64,000 nucleotides of DNA from Siphonodentalium dalli (GCA_032622095.1 CP136069.1:50948760-51012759); one strand, 5' to 3'; shown: positions 1-10,897, numbered from the stretch's first letter. A program made the numbers and translations. The notes: a model not told the origin generated them from the sequence alone.

Positions 1-612
1 CCAATGCATTCTCTTATATATGCGAGTCGACCATTGGTTGCCTCGCATATATAAGAGAATGCATTGGCCTAACAATTTTTTATCAATTTTTCCTACATTC
101 TTTAACAAATTTTATCATTTATTATATCATTTTTTATCATTTTTTCTTACATTCTTTATAAATTTTTATCATTTTTTCTTACATTGTTCAACAATTTTTA
201 TCATTTTTAGCTCAACTTTACTTTGTAAAGTTTGAACTATTGCCATCACTTGGTATCCGTCATCCGTGTGTGTGTGCATGTGTGAGGGAGGGTGTGTGCG
301 TGTGTGATTCGTCAACAATTTCCTTTAGCATGAGTTACAGGTCGTACCTTTGGTCGGATCATTATAAAATTTGTCATAGCTGTTGACATTGACATGTATA
401 TGGGAACGAGTCATTTTGGGGTCATTCCGAAAAAACATGGCCGCCAGTGGCCATCTTGGATTTCAAAATTCAAAATAATTTTTATCAATATTTCTTACAT
501 TTTTTTACAATTTAAAACAAAAAATTCTTACATTTTTTAACAATTATAAAAAATTATATAAAATTTGTTAGGCCAATGCATTCTCTTATATATGGGAGGC
601 GACCTATGGTTA
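1..612. repeat. Paired-hairpin cassette with expanded spacer, cut by the window edge
   Basis: Bases 1-67 form a complete stem-loop (CCAATGCATTCTC arm, TCGACC / GGTTGCC upper stem). A T-rich spacer of about 500 bases with repeated TTTTATCATTTTT and TTCTTACATTC phrases follows. The second hairpin starts at 573 and breaks off near 612, where a MITE-C fragment begins. Other cassettes have spacers of only about 10-110 bases, so this one is expanded. The outer ends that would name the family lie off the window. Confidence 0.75.
265..306. repeat. GT-rich microsatellite
   Basis: Imperfect (GT)n with GCATGT and GAGGGAGG interruptions, inside the spacer of the first hairpin cassette. Confidence 0.8.
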
Positions 613-669
613 GTGAGAGCTTTCCGATGAATGGCAACATTAGTCGATTATTTAGGGCATTACTGTAGG
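613..669. mobile_element. MITE-C fragment (right end)
   Basis: Begins at the loop-proximal GAGAGCTTTCCGATGAATGG, skips most of the arm, and ends with the family terminus GGGCATTACTG before TA. It abuts the broken second hairpin of the preceding cassette, so a deletion or template switch joined the two. Confidence 0.7.
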
Positions 670-985
670 TGAGTGATAGGGTTAAATGGTATATCAACAT
701 GTTACCACTTACAATTATGTTCCATCTGTCACCCAACATTCGATATGACTCATATTTACTGACAGTTTCTGTGGCAGGTCGCTGGTATATCTACATTTAA
801 TTGGTATTAAAATAGGTCTCTTTATTGCACTCAGACATTCAATTTGTACCATTACACATCATTATAGTGGCATTCCAGAACACATGGAACTGACATGAAG
901 CCGACATGAAGCCGACTTAGGTCCTCAGTAACCTCACCAACATGGGACACCTCATGTCATACAGTTTGACAAAATTATGATGACA
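670..985. other. No recognised feature
   Basis: AT-rich sequence with one short tandem duplication of ACATGAAGCCG near 893-913. I see no coding frame or transposon ends. Confidence 0.5.
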
Positions 986-1202
986 TACAGTAATGCCATA
1001 AATAATCAACTCCTTAACCACAGCAGAATTATGGGTAACTTTTCAGGATTTAGTCGGATATATGGCTTGTTGCCATTCATCAGAGAGCTCTTACAGAGAG
1101 CTTTCCAATGAATGGCAACAAGCCATATTTCCGACTAAATCCTGAAAAGTTACCCATAATTCTGCTGTGGTTATGGAGTCGATTATTTTGGGCATTACTG
1201 TA
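986..1202. mobile_element. MITE-C, complete foldback copy with TA duplication
   Basis: Starts CAGTAATGCC and ends GGCATTACTG, each flanked by TA. The two arms (GGGTAACTTTTCAGGATTTA and its complement) pair almost perfectly around a short loop. CAGT ends plus a TA duplication fit the Tc1/mariner/pogo superfamily; no transposase is encoded. The copy is diverged (GCCATAAATAATCAAC instead of GCCCTAAATAATCGAC). Confidence 0.85.
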
Positions 1203-1331
1203 TACAGTGGCTCAAATACTGAAGGGCTAGGGGCACAGCCTTATATAATGGCCTGAAGGCACCCGTAGCAAGTATAAAGTGAATAGAAATTTATTGGTAT
1301 TCCAAGTTTATTCGCTATTCATGACAGTCCT

Positions 1332-1395
1332 CTAAATATGGTGCTGGTCATTTGCAGAATGAGGTCCCCAGAGGTTGAATTTAGTGACACTATAT
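1332..1395. mobile_element. MITE-D fragment
   Basis: Contains ATATGGTGCTGGTCATTTGC followed by AGAATGAGGTCCCCAGAGG, the left end of the GGTGCCGG subtype of MITE-D. No matching right end is seen, so it is a relic. Confidence 0.6.
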
Positions 1396-1450
1396 GCCCT
1401 CAAACCCCCTGTCACAACGTCACTGCCAACCATACCAATGCCATATATCC

Positions 1451-1617
1451 ATGTTTGAGTAAATGCCACTACATGAATTTAGATATAGATTTAAAATTAG
1501 CCAACTGAGCACTAAATTATATCACTTGTGACTAAGTTCTGAGTCACATCAGTTGTGTGTAATGTTTACTGGCGTTTGATTGATTAATCTGACGATGGAC
1601 CTGGCATCCTTTCCATT
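1451..1617 (-). pseudogene. Duplicated 3' end of an unidentified coding remnant
   Basis: This stretch is about 85-90% identical by eye to 3293-3444, including the codons for NGKDARSIVRLINQTPV and the stop at 1549-1551 (minus strand), then continues into shared non-coding tail. Only the last 20 or so codons are present. Two dispersed copies with the same tail suggest a transposon-borne or retroposed gene end. I do not recognise the protein. Confidence 0.45.
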
Positions 1618-1816
1618 CCTCAATATATGATATATTGAGAAATAGCCATATGAGTCTTCTGTATATGATAGTGACATTATACTTCACTTGATAAAAATCT
1701 CTAGAAGGATTGAAAGCTTGTGTATTGTGTAACATTATATTTGTACAATAATATATCTCATGAGTCTAAAAAGATGTTATTTTGCTGTTAATCGATAATG
1801 CCAAAAACTACAGAAG

Positions 1817-2282
1817 TTAAAGGTACTCAATCCGATTAAGCACCCCTAAATTACCATTTCTTTGGCTTTGGGGGTAAAAAATATTTGATTTGAGTCGAGG
1901 AGCCCACCCTTCAAAGCTCAGAGTGATCAGATATCGAATTTTGAAGTTTGTAAATTTTTGGAGATGTGGTCCACTTCCACGTGCTCAAACAGACAAATTA
2001 CGGACAAATTGCGGTTGTAAAATGGATAACTCGAAAATCAAGTGGTTACTATTAACAATAATAACCACTTGATTTTAGAGTTATCCATCTTACACCCGTA
2101 ATTTGTCCGTTTGGGCACGTGGAAGTGGACCACATCTCCAAAAATTAACAAACTTCAAAAATTGATATCTGATCACTCTGAGCTTTGAAGGGTGGGTTCC
2201 TCGACTCGAATCGAATATTTTTTACCCCCGAAGCCAAAGAAATAGTAATTTAGGGGTGCTTAATCGGATTGAGTACCTTTAA
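1817..2282. mobile_element. MITE-E, 466-bp near-perfect palindrome with TTAA ends
   Basis: Runs from TTAAAGGTACTCAATCC to its complement GGATTGAGTACCTTTAA. The arms are about 220 bp and meet at GTTACTATTAACAATAATAACC. TTAA at both ends fits piggyBac- or Kolobok-type insertion. Not coding; any reading frame is a by-product of the palindrome. Confidence 0.9.
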
Positions 2283-2364
2283 ACATTGCTGGACTCAACA
2301 GTGGATTGAAACTACTAAGTTGGAAATATCAAACACGAAAATAATTAACATGTCTAACGTAAAG

Positions 2365-2794
2365 TTAAAGATACTCAATCCGATTCGATGGTTCCCATAT
2401 AAGCAGATTCCAACAACAACAACATTTTTTTAAATGCTGCTTCAGCTATCAGAATCGATTTATTGCCCAAAAATAATGCTAACCACTGTCAACTATAGTA
2501 TAAAATTTCCCAAAACGTGTTATTTATCGACATGTTGTTCGACGAAATTTGGCTTTATTATAAACACAAAGCCTCTTGATTTTAGAGTTGTCCATCTTCA
2601 TCCGCAATTTGGTCTGAGACCATCGGTTCGTCGACTTTTATTGGGCCACTAATAAGTCTCGATGGTGAAAAATAATAGATTTCAAAAATTAATATCTAAT
2701 AACTCTGAGCTTTGATAGGTGGGTTCCTCTATTTTTTACCTCCAAATCCAAATGAATAGTAATTGAGGGACGTTTAATCGGATTATGCATTTAA
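2365..2794. mobile_element. MITE-E' diverged copy
   Basis: TTAAAGATACTCAATCCGAT at the left and GGATTATGCATTTAA at the right. It differs from MITE-E in the outer part of the left arm (GATGGTTCCCATAT), which two other E' copies share, so E' is a subfamily rather than random decay. Confidence 0.75.
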
Positions 2795-3136
2795 AAAATG
2801 TCTTGGGTTATAAAACTTAAATTTTACTATCCATTGTGAAAAAGAAAATCATGTATTACAGGCCAAAGTTTACAAATGTCCAATTGAATTTCAGAATTTA
2901 GATTTTCGGAAATATTAAACGGATTATGGAGGTGGTATGCATTCATGTTTTATCTAGAAGTTCGAACTCTTCCAACCCAAATAAAACAGTCTAAAAAAGT
3001 AATGCCTCTCAGCCAATTTCAGTCCAAATTTGAATGAATGTAGGAAAAACGCAACAAATTTCGCACATAATATTGTTTGGAAAATCAAACTATCACAACA
3101 ATTTCAACCTATGATAGTTCCAACTGTTGAAAATTC
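2795..3136. other. No recognised feature
   Basis: AT-rich unique sequence. I found no convincing coding frame, inverted termini or tandem structure. Confidence 0.5.
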
Positions 3137-3260
3137 ATGGTGTGGGGGTGTCTCACAAACCTAACTCTGTTCACCATGCACGTCACTGGGTGGAAAATAT
3201 GGTGTGGGGGTGTCTCACAAACCTCACTCTGTTCACCGTGCACGTCACTGGGTGGAAAAT
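3137..3260. repeat. Tandem duplication, 62-bp unit x 2
   Basis: Unit begins ATGGTGTGGGGGTGTCTCAC; copies start at 3137 and 3199 and differ at only a few bases (CCTAACTC / CCTCACTC, CACCATGC / CACCGTGC). A related GGTGTCTCACCCC phrase recurs near 3737. Confidence 0.9.
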
Positions 3261-3371
3261 ATGACCATGACCATGCGTGCCATAGTACATATTGTTTGAG
3301 CAAATGCCACTATTAGATATAGATTTCGAATTTGCCATCTGAGCACTACATTATACCACTCGTGAGTCACA

Positions 3372-3611
3372 TCAGTTGTGTGTAATGTTTACTGGCGTTT
3401 GATTGATTAATCTGACGATGGACCTGGCATCCTTTCCATTCCACTCAGAGCACAAAACTGCTAAGCGATCACGAATCACCTCCGTCGAAATATCACGCCT
3501 AACGTGAGCCAAGTGCAATAAAAGGATGAACATTTTCTTGCCAAGTACCGCACATACCTTGAAATCTTGTCCCTCAGGTAGCCAGGCAGTGGAGAGAATT
3601 CTGGCATTATT
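3372..3611 (-). pseudogene. Unidentified coding remnant, 79 open codons
   Basis: On the minus strand an uninterrupted frame runs from a stop at 3612-3614 to TGA at 3372-3374. It reads LSTAWLPEGQDFKVCAVLG, then KKMFILLLHLAHVRRDIS, then TEVIRDRLAVLCSEWNGKD and ends NQTPVNITHN. The mix of residues looks like real protein rather than AT-rich noise. There is no Met at the start, so this is an exon or truncated copy. An AAG-GTATGT donor-like site occurs inside the frame. Its last part is duplicated at 1451-1617, which favours a mobile origin. Family not recognised. Confidence 0.45.
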
Positions 3612-4519
3612 TTATACGCATGTGGACTTTTATTCTATACCATGGCATGGACATAGATAGAGACTCATCAGTGGAAGGATGTGTTCACCTCATATCTTCT
3701 ACTCAGAGACGTAACAGTGAAGGATATATGTTTGTGGTGTCTCACCCCACCCACTCTTGACGTTGGTCTAAATTTTCAAAAATAACTGAAACAAAAGTTG
3801 GAAATTTCTGGAAAAAAAATTGTTGACACCAGCTGTCCTGAAAGTTTAATTTTTTAACTAATGTTTAGTGTTCCGAATGTCCCATCGCGAGTGCATTAAC
3901 CCTGACAGGTTGACATTCTATTCAAGTCAGTCTATATGAGCACGCCATCGCCACCGACCATGTACTGTGGATTTGGAGACGCTCTCTTGTGCACCTTTTG
4001 TCTGGAATATGTTGTTGCAAGTATTGTCACAGAATATTTCACAGTGGGTAAATGTGGAAAAATATAAAAGTCTGTAAAAACATCACCGCTAAGAAAAACA
4101 TGGAGAAATAGATAAACTTTGTTCTTATATTCATTATTGATGGTTCTCCAATAATGAAATTTCACATGTTGAAACCATTGTTATCTCAACAAAACTGTTA
4201 CAGTGATTTGTCAACAAACATCGCTAATCTTGTGATAATTAAGTTCAAATATTTTAGTCTGAATATTATTTTCAGAATAGTTTTGAAATGCTTTGACCTT
4301 TTCCAATGTTTACAACCGAGTTTTGATTAAACTGTATTTTCTTTAATTAATTGGACATTGATCATTAATGCCACTGTAACAGTAATATTTACATAACAAT
4401 GGTTTCAACAAGCGAAATCTCATTATTGGAGAGTTATTAATAATTAAAATAAGAATAAAGTCAATCTATTTGTTCATGAAATTGTTAATGATAGTTGTTT
4501 TACAGACATTTTATGTTAT
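3612..4519. other. No recognised feature
   Basis: Unique AT-rich sequence. Local dyads around GAAATTTCACATGTTGAAACC (4155) and TGGTTTCAACAAGCGAAATC (4400) suggest a decayed foldback of about 260 bp, but ends and target duplication are not clear. Confidence 0.4.
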
Positions 4520-4687
4520 TTAACCCTTTCAGTGCCAAGTCCAATTTTTGTATCAACCCATATTTCCTTGATCATTTTTCAAATTTATTGATTATAATAA
4601 TGTGATACATTGATGGAAATAAATTTGAAAAATGATCAAGGAAATATGGGTTGATACAAAAATTGGACTCGGCACTGAAAGGGTTAA
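4520..4687. mobile_element. MITE-G foldback with TTAA ends
   Basis: Starts TTAACCCTTTCAGTGCC and ends GGCACTGAAAGGGTTAA. Arms pair over about 70 bases (CCAATTTTTGTATCAACCC outward to AAATTTGAAAAATGATCAAG). The right TTAA (4684-4687) is also the left TTAA of the next element. Confidence 0.88.
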
Positions 4688-5162
4688 AGGCCCACTTAAT
4701 TTTCGAGTCACCGATTATTTTTTTTATAGTACCTTGATATACGGTTTTAATAACAATCTATGCAATAAAATATGATTAAAATTCTTATAATTTATCACCA
4801 TTTGGAACGTCTGTGCCTCAGAAGGTGCCCATATAGTAATAGAAAATAACTGAAATCATAAAATCATTTCACCCGTTATGGCTCTCAGAATGCAAAAGAA
4901 TTCAAACTGTAGTTTATATTCAATGGAAGGGGGATAAGTCTGTATCAAAATATATAGAGATATTCTGCTTCCATTGAAAATAATAAACTTTGTGCAGAAA
5001 CTTTAGCACAGAACAGACGTCGATATCTCAAAAAAACAACATGTTCACAGTTTATTACATAAAAAATACAATGTGTTGGAGCTTCCTCTTTCAAATGGTA
5101 TATAATATGCATATATTTTATATAATGTGATCTGGGGTTTCGAAAATTAAGTGGGCCTTTAA
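4684..5162. mobile_element. MITE-F with TTAA ends
   Basis: TTAAAGGCCCACTTAATTTT at the left and the complement AAAATTAAGTGGGCCTTTAA at the right. The interior has a weak central dyad around GATAAGTCTG / CAATGGAAG. A second copy lies at 13554. It sits flush against MITE-G and shares one TTAA. Confidence 0.85.
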
Positions 5163-5267
5163 CATGAACCAACTTCGAAGGGCTTCAGTCCCTTTAATAT
5201 TTTGAGCGATAGGAGGATAGATAGTCATAATTCATTCCTGTCATGTGTTCCGATGCATCCATGTAGA

Positions 5268-5429
5268 CAAGCCTTGAAATAGTGAGCCTGTCATTCTGCT
5301 TAGGCCTTAGCAGAATGAGGTTCCCAGAGGGTAAATTTGGTGATGCTAGCCCACTGTGCGGGATAGCATCACTAAATTCACCCTCTGGGAACCTCATTCT
5401 GCAAATGAGGCTCACTATTTCAAGGCTTG
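5268..5429. mobile_element. MITE-D short copy with perfect 8-bp target duplication
   Basis: Bounded by CAAGCCTTGAAATAGTGAG and its complement. CATGTAGA flanks it on both sides (5260-5267 and 5430-5437). Only one inverted pair remains, giving 162 bp. An 8-bp duplication places MITE-D in the hAT-like group. Confidence 0.9.
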
Positions 5430-5478
5430 CATGTAGATAATTAAAAGACTGTTGATATCCCATTTTATACTCATAGAA

Positions 5479-6055
5479 TTAAAGGTACAAAATCCGATTT
5501 GATGGTCCCCATATCATCAGATTCCAACAACATTTCTTGAAATGCCGCTTCAGTTATTGCCAACAACTATAGTATAAAATTGCCCAAAAAGTGTTATATA
5601 TCAACATTTTGTTCAACAAAATTTGGTATTGAGAGTATGTCAGTCGGCATTTGTCGAATATTTGCCAGGCTGCCAAATAATCGAGGTGGTAAAAAATAAC
5701 AGATTTAAATCCTCAAAATATTATAACTCTGGGCTTTGATGGGTGGGTTCCTCAACTCAAATATAATGTTTTGTTTACCTCCGAGGCCGAAGTAATCGTA
5801 ATTTAGGGGTGTTAAATTTGGATTACAGTAATGCCCTAATTAATCGACTCCTTTAACCACAGCAAAATTATGGGTAACTTTTCAGGATTTAGTCGGAAAT
5901 TTGGCTTGTTGCCATTCATCGGAAAGCTCTCGGGGGGAGAGCTTTCCGATGAATGGCAACAAGCCATATTTCCGACTAAATCATGAAAAGTTACCCATAA
6001 TTCTGCTGTGGTTAAAGGAGTCGATTAATTAGGGCATTACTGTATGTATCTTTAA
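5479..6055. mobile_element. MITE-E' interrupted by a MITE-C
   Basis: TTAAAGGTACAAAATCCGAT at the left; the right end (GTATCTTTAA) resumes after a nested MITE-C at 5826-6042. Much of the second arm is eroded. The nesting order shows E' is older than this MITE-C. Confidence 0.78.
5826..6042. mobile_element. MITE-C nested in MITE-E'
   Basis: CAGTAATGCCCTAATTAATC to GGGCATTACTG with TA on both sides; arms pair nearly base for base around CTCTCGGGGGGAGAG. Confidence 0.9.
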
Positions 6056-6266
6056 ACATGCAAATAAATGTAAAACAGTGAGACAGTTTGAAATTTTTAT
6101 ATAAGCTCATGATAAATTTACATGAAACTAATTTTTTTTTCAATTGAACATGATTTTCAACTTTTAACATCTTCGACATTAACTGGCAAAAATATAATTA
6201 TCTTTAAACTGAACACAAAATCAATAAGATATCACTGAAATATTCTCAATCATTTCTATAGACAGA

Positions 6267-6760
6267 TTAGACCAATCTTCTCGGTCCACAACAGCTTTGG
6301 ATATCGGTTGGGTTGATGCTGTTTTGGACTGACAGACTTTACGTCCAGAATTGTGGGAGGGAGAGATCTTGCTTGTATGCCTTCAAATTAGGTCAAATGG
6401 ACACTTTACGTATATGAAGGTAGTCTTTCCCTAGCATGAGGTTCACTCAATGTTAAAGCAATGATATTTATAAGTGAACAAAGCCTTGTTTTCCAGAGAA
6501 TTTTGGTTTGTAAACAATACATTAAACGATCGTATCATCACTATACCTTTTTCTATCACGGTAAATGATATATCATTTTGACGACAGATTGACTGTGGAC
6601 ATGTCAGATGATTAATCGCATTCAGCGGTTCACGTAAATGCTCGGGCTCCAATGAAAGTATATGATATAGAAGAGTAATGGGACAGAACTCAATCAGTTC
6701 AAAACGGCATCAACCCAACCAATATCCTAAGCTGTTGTGGGCCGAGAAGAATTGACCTAA
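6267..6760. mobile_element. L-family element with about 50-bp inverted ends
   Basis: Left end TTAGACCAATCTTCTCGG, right end complement TTAGGTCAATTCTTCTCGG. The inverted repeats extend through CACAACAGCTT and GGTTGGGTTGATGC. GACAGA flanks both ends. A related truncated copy lies at 41340-41756, and diverged relatives at 21300 and 27726. No coding frame. Confidence 0.7.
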
Positions 6761-6855
6761 GACAGATGAGAAAACTGCAGTTTAAGCTCAAGAAAAAAAC
6801 TGAAGTAAAAAAAAATGCAATTAACTGCTAGTATTCAATGCTGGAGGGGTACAAG

Positions 6856-7299
6856 TTAAAGGTACTCAATCCGATTAAGCACCCCTAAATTACTATTTCT
6901 TTGGCTTCGGGGGTAAAAAATATTTGATTCGAGTCGAGGAACTCACCCTTCAAAGCTCAGAGTGATCAGATATCGATTTTTGAAATTTGTTAATTTTTTG
7001 AGATGTGGTCCACTTCCACGTGCTCAAACGGACAAATTGCGGTTGTAAGATGGATAACTCAAAAATAAAGTGGTTACTATTAACAATAATAACCACTTGA
7101 TTTTAGAGTTAACCATCTTACAGCCGCAATTTGTGGGTAATGTTTTCATTTGAGCATGTGGAAGCTTATGGATCAAAAATCGATATCTGATCACTCTGCG
7201 CTTTGAAGGGTGGGTTCCTCGACTCGAATCAAATATTTTTTACCCCCAAAGCCAAAGAAATAGTAGTTTAGGAGCGTCTAATCGGATTGAGTACCTTAA
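6856..7299. mobile_element. MITE-E copy
   Basis: TTAAAGGTACTCAATCCGAT to ATCGGATTGAGTACCTTAA; full palindrome with the same centre as the copy at 1817 and a shortened second arm near 7130-7170. Confidence 0.88.
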
Positions 7300-7898
7300 C
7301 GGAACATTTTCTTCAACTTTCCAATAAATCTTTTATGCCCAAGTCAGTGAAAATAAAATATTGTGACCCCAGACAGAACAAATAAATTTAGGTGAGATTA
7401 TTTGCTACATAGTCCTGAACGCCACAGCAGAGTGTTCAAATCGCTTTAAAAAAAATGATTGATGAAAACAAAAAAAGGGCAAAATTGAGAAAAAATTATT
7501 TGGGTGCGGTATTAGGGCTGCCAGGTTACTGGAAACACACCCACTTTATTTTGGTCTAATTATTGTGAGCATTACCAGTACTGTACACATCTATTAAATT
7601 TATATTTATATTAATAGAATAAATCTTTACACAGAATATTTGTCATAAATGTACTCGAGTTAAATGTACATACATGCATATGAGAACAAATCAAAGTTAT
7701 CATTCACATTGAAGTCCATTAAATTTGAATTATATAATTGAACAATATTGCACATATATGTAAAACACGATAGTTTGGCAAAATGTGGGACAACACAACA
7801 TGTGATTTAAATTTTTGTATGCATTGTTGTATTTTTTGTTTGTACAAACATTTTTACCAGACAAAATAAAAAAATGCTTACTCTAAGTGCTCCATCAT
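7300..7898. other. No recognised feature
   Basis: AT-rich unique sequence with no coding frame or termini that I can support. Confidence 0.5.
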
Positions 7899-8512
7899 CA
7901 AACTTGGAAATAGTGTGTCTGATATTTGCAGAATGAGGTCCCCAGAGGGTGAATTTAGTGATGCTATCCTGCATGGTGCAAGCGTCACCCTCTTTGAACC
8001 TCATTCTGCTTACGTCTCATTTGCTATGGGGGACCAGTTGAAGTTGGTGACGTTCACCCATTAGTCACCTTGATCATGCATATTATCTTCTTCAAATTAG
8101 GGGATATATATATATTGCACATTATGTGGTCAAAAAATTAGACGTATCCATTTTTTTTCCCTGCTGCAATTGCTACAAGAAATCAGATTAGAAAAAAAAG
8201 TTTACAGCCGAAGATTGAATCTAATATGTTTTACAAGTCTAAGTGCTGCATAGGTGAACAGAAGGGGAAAAAAGTAACTAAAACAATTTTAATTTGAGAT
8301 AGATACGTATACAGTAATGCTCTAAATAATTGACTCCTTAACCACAGCAGAATTATGGGTTACGGAGTCGATTACTTAGAGAATTATTGTACTTCCAACA
8401 AGATGAGGCCTATTAAAGCAGAATGAGGTTCACAGAGGGTGAATCATGCTGTGCGGAATAGCCTCTGGGGACCTCATTCTGCAAATATCAGACACACTAT
8501 CTCATTCTCAAG
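7899..8512. mobile_element. MITE-D long copy with nested deleted MITE-C
   Basis: Left end CAAACTTGGAAATAGTGTG, right end near TCTCAAGCTTT. The standard AGAATGAGG...CCTCATTCTGC inverted blocks flank a middle with GAACAGAAGGGGAAAAAGT. A 78-bp deleted MITE-C (8312-8389, TA both sides) is inserted in the middle. Confidence 0.75.
8312..8389. mobile_element. MITE-C, internally deleted to 78 bp
   Basis: Keeps CAGTAATGCTCTAAATAAT and the complementary GAGTCGATTACTTAG end but has lost nearly all of both arms at the palindrome centre. Flanked by TA. Confidence 0.8.
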
Positions 8513-8628
8513 CTTTTCTAGTATATAAAGATGTAGCATTGTTTATGGAAGAATTATGTTTGAAAAAAATGTCCCATAATTATGGCTATCAATGGTGAAA
8601 CACATAGCTGGGCCATCTCGGTGCCATC

Positions 8629-9027
8629 TTAACCCTTTACCCAACAAAACGGCCAAAACCGGCCAAATAAAGCTTCAACAGCCTAAAATATCTTCGGTCT
8701 GTCTCAATAGAACCATACAAATATGGATATCATTGGAACCGGCTCCTTGACCACATTGTGATAGTTACAGTTATGCCCTGTGCCAATGCATTCTCTTATA
8801 TATGCGAGTCGACCATAGGTCGCCTCGCATATATAAGAGAATGCATTGGCTAAAAAAAATCTTTTTTTAACACTTTTTACCATTTTTTCTTACATTCTTT
8901 AACAATTTTATAATTTTTAATGTGTTAAGCCAATGCATTCTCTTATATATGCAAGGCGACCTATGGTCGACTCGCATATATAAGAGAATGCATTGGCACA
9001 GGGCCGTTCTGTTGGGTAAAGGGTTAA
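8629..9027. mobile_element. MITE-A copy with both hairpins
   Basis: TTAACCCTTTACCCAACA at the left, TGTTGGGTAAAGGGTTAA at the right. Left half has the non-palindromic block TCTTCGGTCTGTCTC and GGAACCGGCTCCTTG, then hairpin 1 (8783-8849), a T-rich spacer, and hairpin 2 (8931-8997). TTAA plus CCC ends fit piggyBac-type MITEs. It shares its right TTAA with the next element. Confidence 0.92.
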
Positions 9028-9378
9028 AGGGGTACTTCACACTAAATCTGACCATTTATGTGATCATCTCCTTCTATAATCAACAGAATATATGCAACAA
9101 ATGCATGAATTTGAGCCATGGAATGAGTGCAATATACACGCATTTACCGTATGAACGATGCAAACAACATGGCAATTGTAATGAAAATGATAAATTGGCT
9201 CGAGTCATAAACTCATTTTAATTATAATTACTATGTTGTTTGCATCTTTCATAGAGAATATGGGTGTATTTCGTGCTAATCCATGACTCAAATTCATTCA
9301 TTTGTTGCTTATATTATGTTGAGTATAAAAGGGGATGGACCCATAAATGGCTGGATTTACTGTACAGTACCCATTTAA
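9024..9378. mobile_element. Q-family foldback with TTAA ends
   Basis: Left TTAAAGGGGTACTTCACAC, right complement TTAAATGGGTACTGTACAG. Arms pair imperfectly through CCATTTATG and GCAACAAATG, meeting near 9200. Only copy seen in the window. Confidence 0.7.
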
Positions 9379-9591
9379 CACATGCAGAAAGACCCCACAA
9401 AATAGCACTTGAAGCAAATTAATGGTGTGTAGCATGATGAATTGAGTGGTAATGAATGAAGGACACAATTATAATGCCATTTTTTCAGATTTTCGGGCTA
9501 ATTTGTTGCATGTATATGTACATCGAGCCAAACCGATGTCAATCTTTCGTTGTTTGACCATGATATGAAATTATGTTTGATATAAATAAGG

Positions 9592-10039
9592 CTGAATTCA
9601 TCATTTTCACATGGTTTCGCACAAAAAAAGACACCCAGGATCTCCTAAATGTGCAAAGTCACCCAGAATCTCGAAAGCTCATATAAAAATGCCACTTTAG
9701 ACACATGGGCGGGTTGTTAAAAAGAGTTAAAATATAAATTAAAAAATATTTAACGATGCGTTTTTTAAAATGGCGGGCTCGTTTTAAATTTAGATTTTTT
9801 TTACTTGATAGTTTTTACTCATTTTAACGACATGCCCCTGTCATTTTAGATTATTTCCTAGTATTTTGTTTTTTATAGTAGTGGAATTTCAACAGAACTT
9901 GAAATTTCACCTTGAGTTTGACAGGCACCACAATTCTGTATATCCTTGATTCGTCTTTGCAATGCTGGGTGACTTTTTCACATTTGGGAGATCCTGGGTA
10001 ACTTTTTACATGAAACCATGTGACAATGACCAATGAGGC
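9592..10039. mobile_element. R element, long inverted ends and 10-bp flanking repeat
   Basis: Inverted ends of about 70 bp (TCACATGGTTTCGC, CACCCAGGATCTCC inward) around a T-rich centre. ATAAATAAGG stands at 9582-9591 and 10040-10049. Long inverted ends with a 9-10 bp duplication are typical of Mutator-like MITEs; that assignment is inference from structure only. Confidence 0.6.
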
Positions 10040-10212
10040 ATAAATAAGGTCGCATTTTATTCACACATACATGTCGGTATTTAAGAGTCTGAGGGCTATG
10101 TTCACGCATTGGCAAACTTGCCTGGAAATTAATCAGGCATTTTTTTTAAACAGTTGTTCTAACAAATGAATAATAATCTGTATATCAAATTCAAGTGCTT
10201 CACTGTTTTCGA

Positions 10213-10471
10213 TTAACCCTTTCATGACGAGAGCTGCGCTGGTGCAGCATTAAAGATCCCATGCCAGTGCATTCTCTTATATTCCCATTGAGAGCCTCGC
10301 ATATACTAGTATAAGAGATTGCACTGGCTTACAAGTTCAAGGTAAATATTGTTAGGCCAACGTATTATCTTAAATATGCGAGGCTCCAAATGGGAGTCTC
10401 GCATATATAAGAAAATGCATTGGCACAGAGTTTCGCAAAATTTCAGGAATCTCCATTCATAGAAGTGTTAA
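10213..10471. mobile_element. MITE-B copy
   Basis: TTAACCCTTTCATGACGAGA at the left, TTCATAGAAGTGTTAA at the right. Hairpin 1 uses the CCAGTGC arm and hairpin 2 the CCAACG-type arm, with TCTCCC-type upper stems, joined by the AAGTTCAAGGTAAATATTG spacer. Confidence 0.88.
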
Positions 10472-10548
10472 AGAGAACAGTAAGATTTCTGTAATTCCAC
10501 ATGTTCAGTGTTAGCCTTCAGATATCTCTAGTACAAGGTTCACCCCTG

Positions 10549-10814
10549 ACAACCCTTTCATGATGGGAGCTGCAAGCGCTGGTGCAGCATTAAATATCCT
10601 GTGCAAGTTCATTCTCTTATAGATGTGAGTCTCCCATAGGGAGCCTCGCATACAAAAGATAATATGCTTACAAGGCCAAATAAAATATTGTTAGGCCAAT
10701 ATATACATTCTCTTATATATAAGAGGCTCCCTATGGGAGACTAACATATATAAGAGAATGCATTGGCACAGAATTTCACAAAATTTCAGGAAGATCCAGT
10801 GATGAAAGGGTCAA
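10549..10814. mobile_element. MITE-B copy, ends decayed
   Basis: CAACCCTTTCATGATGGGAG to CAGTGATGAAAGGGTCAA. TTAA has mutated on both sides (ACAA, TCAA). Both hairpins are present; hairpin 1 has lost pairing. Confidence 0.8.
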
Positions 10815-10897
10815 TGAAGCTCCCCGCATGTTGGCATTTGAGGATTTTATAATTGAATACCCAAAATCAATATTAAACTCATACTCATTACACAAAA

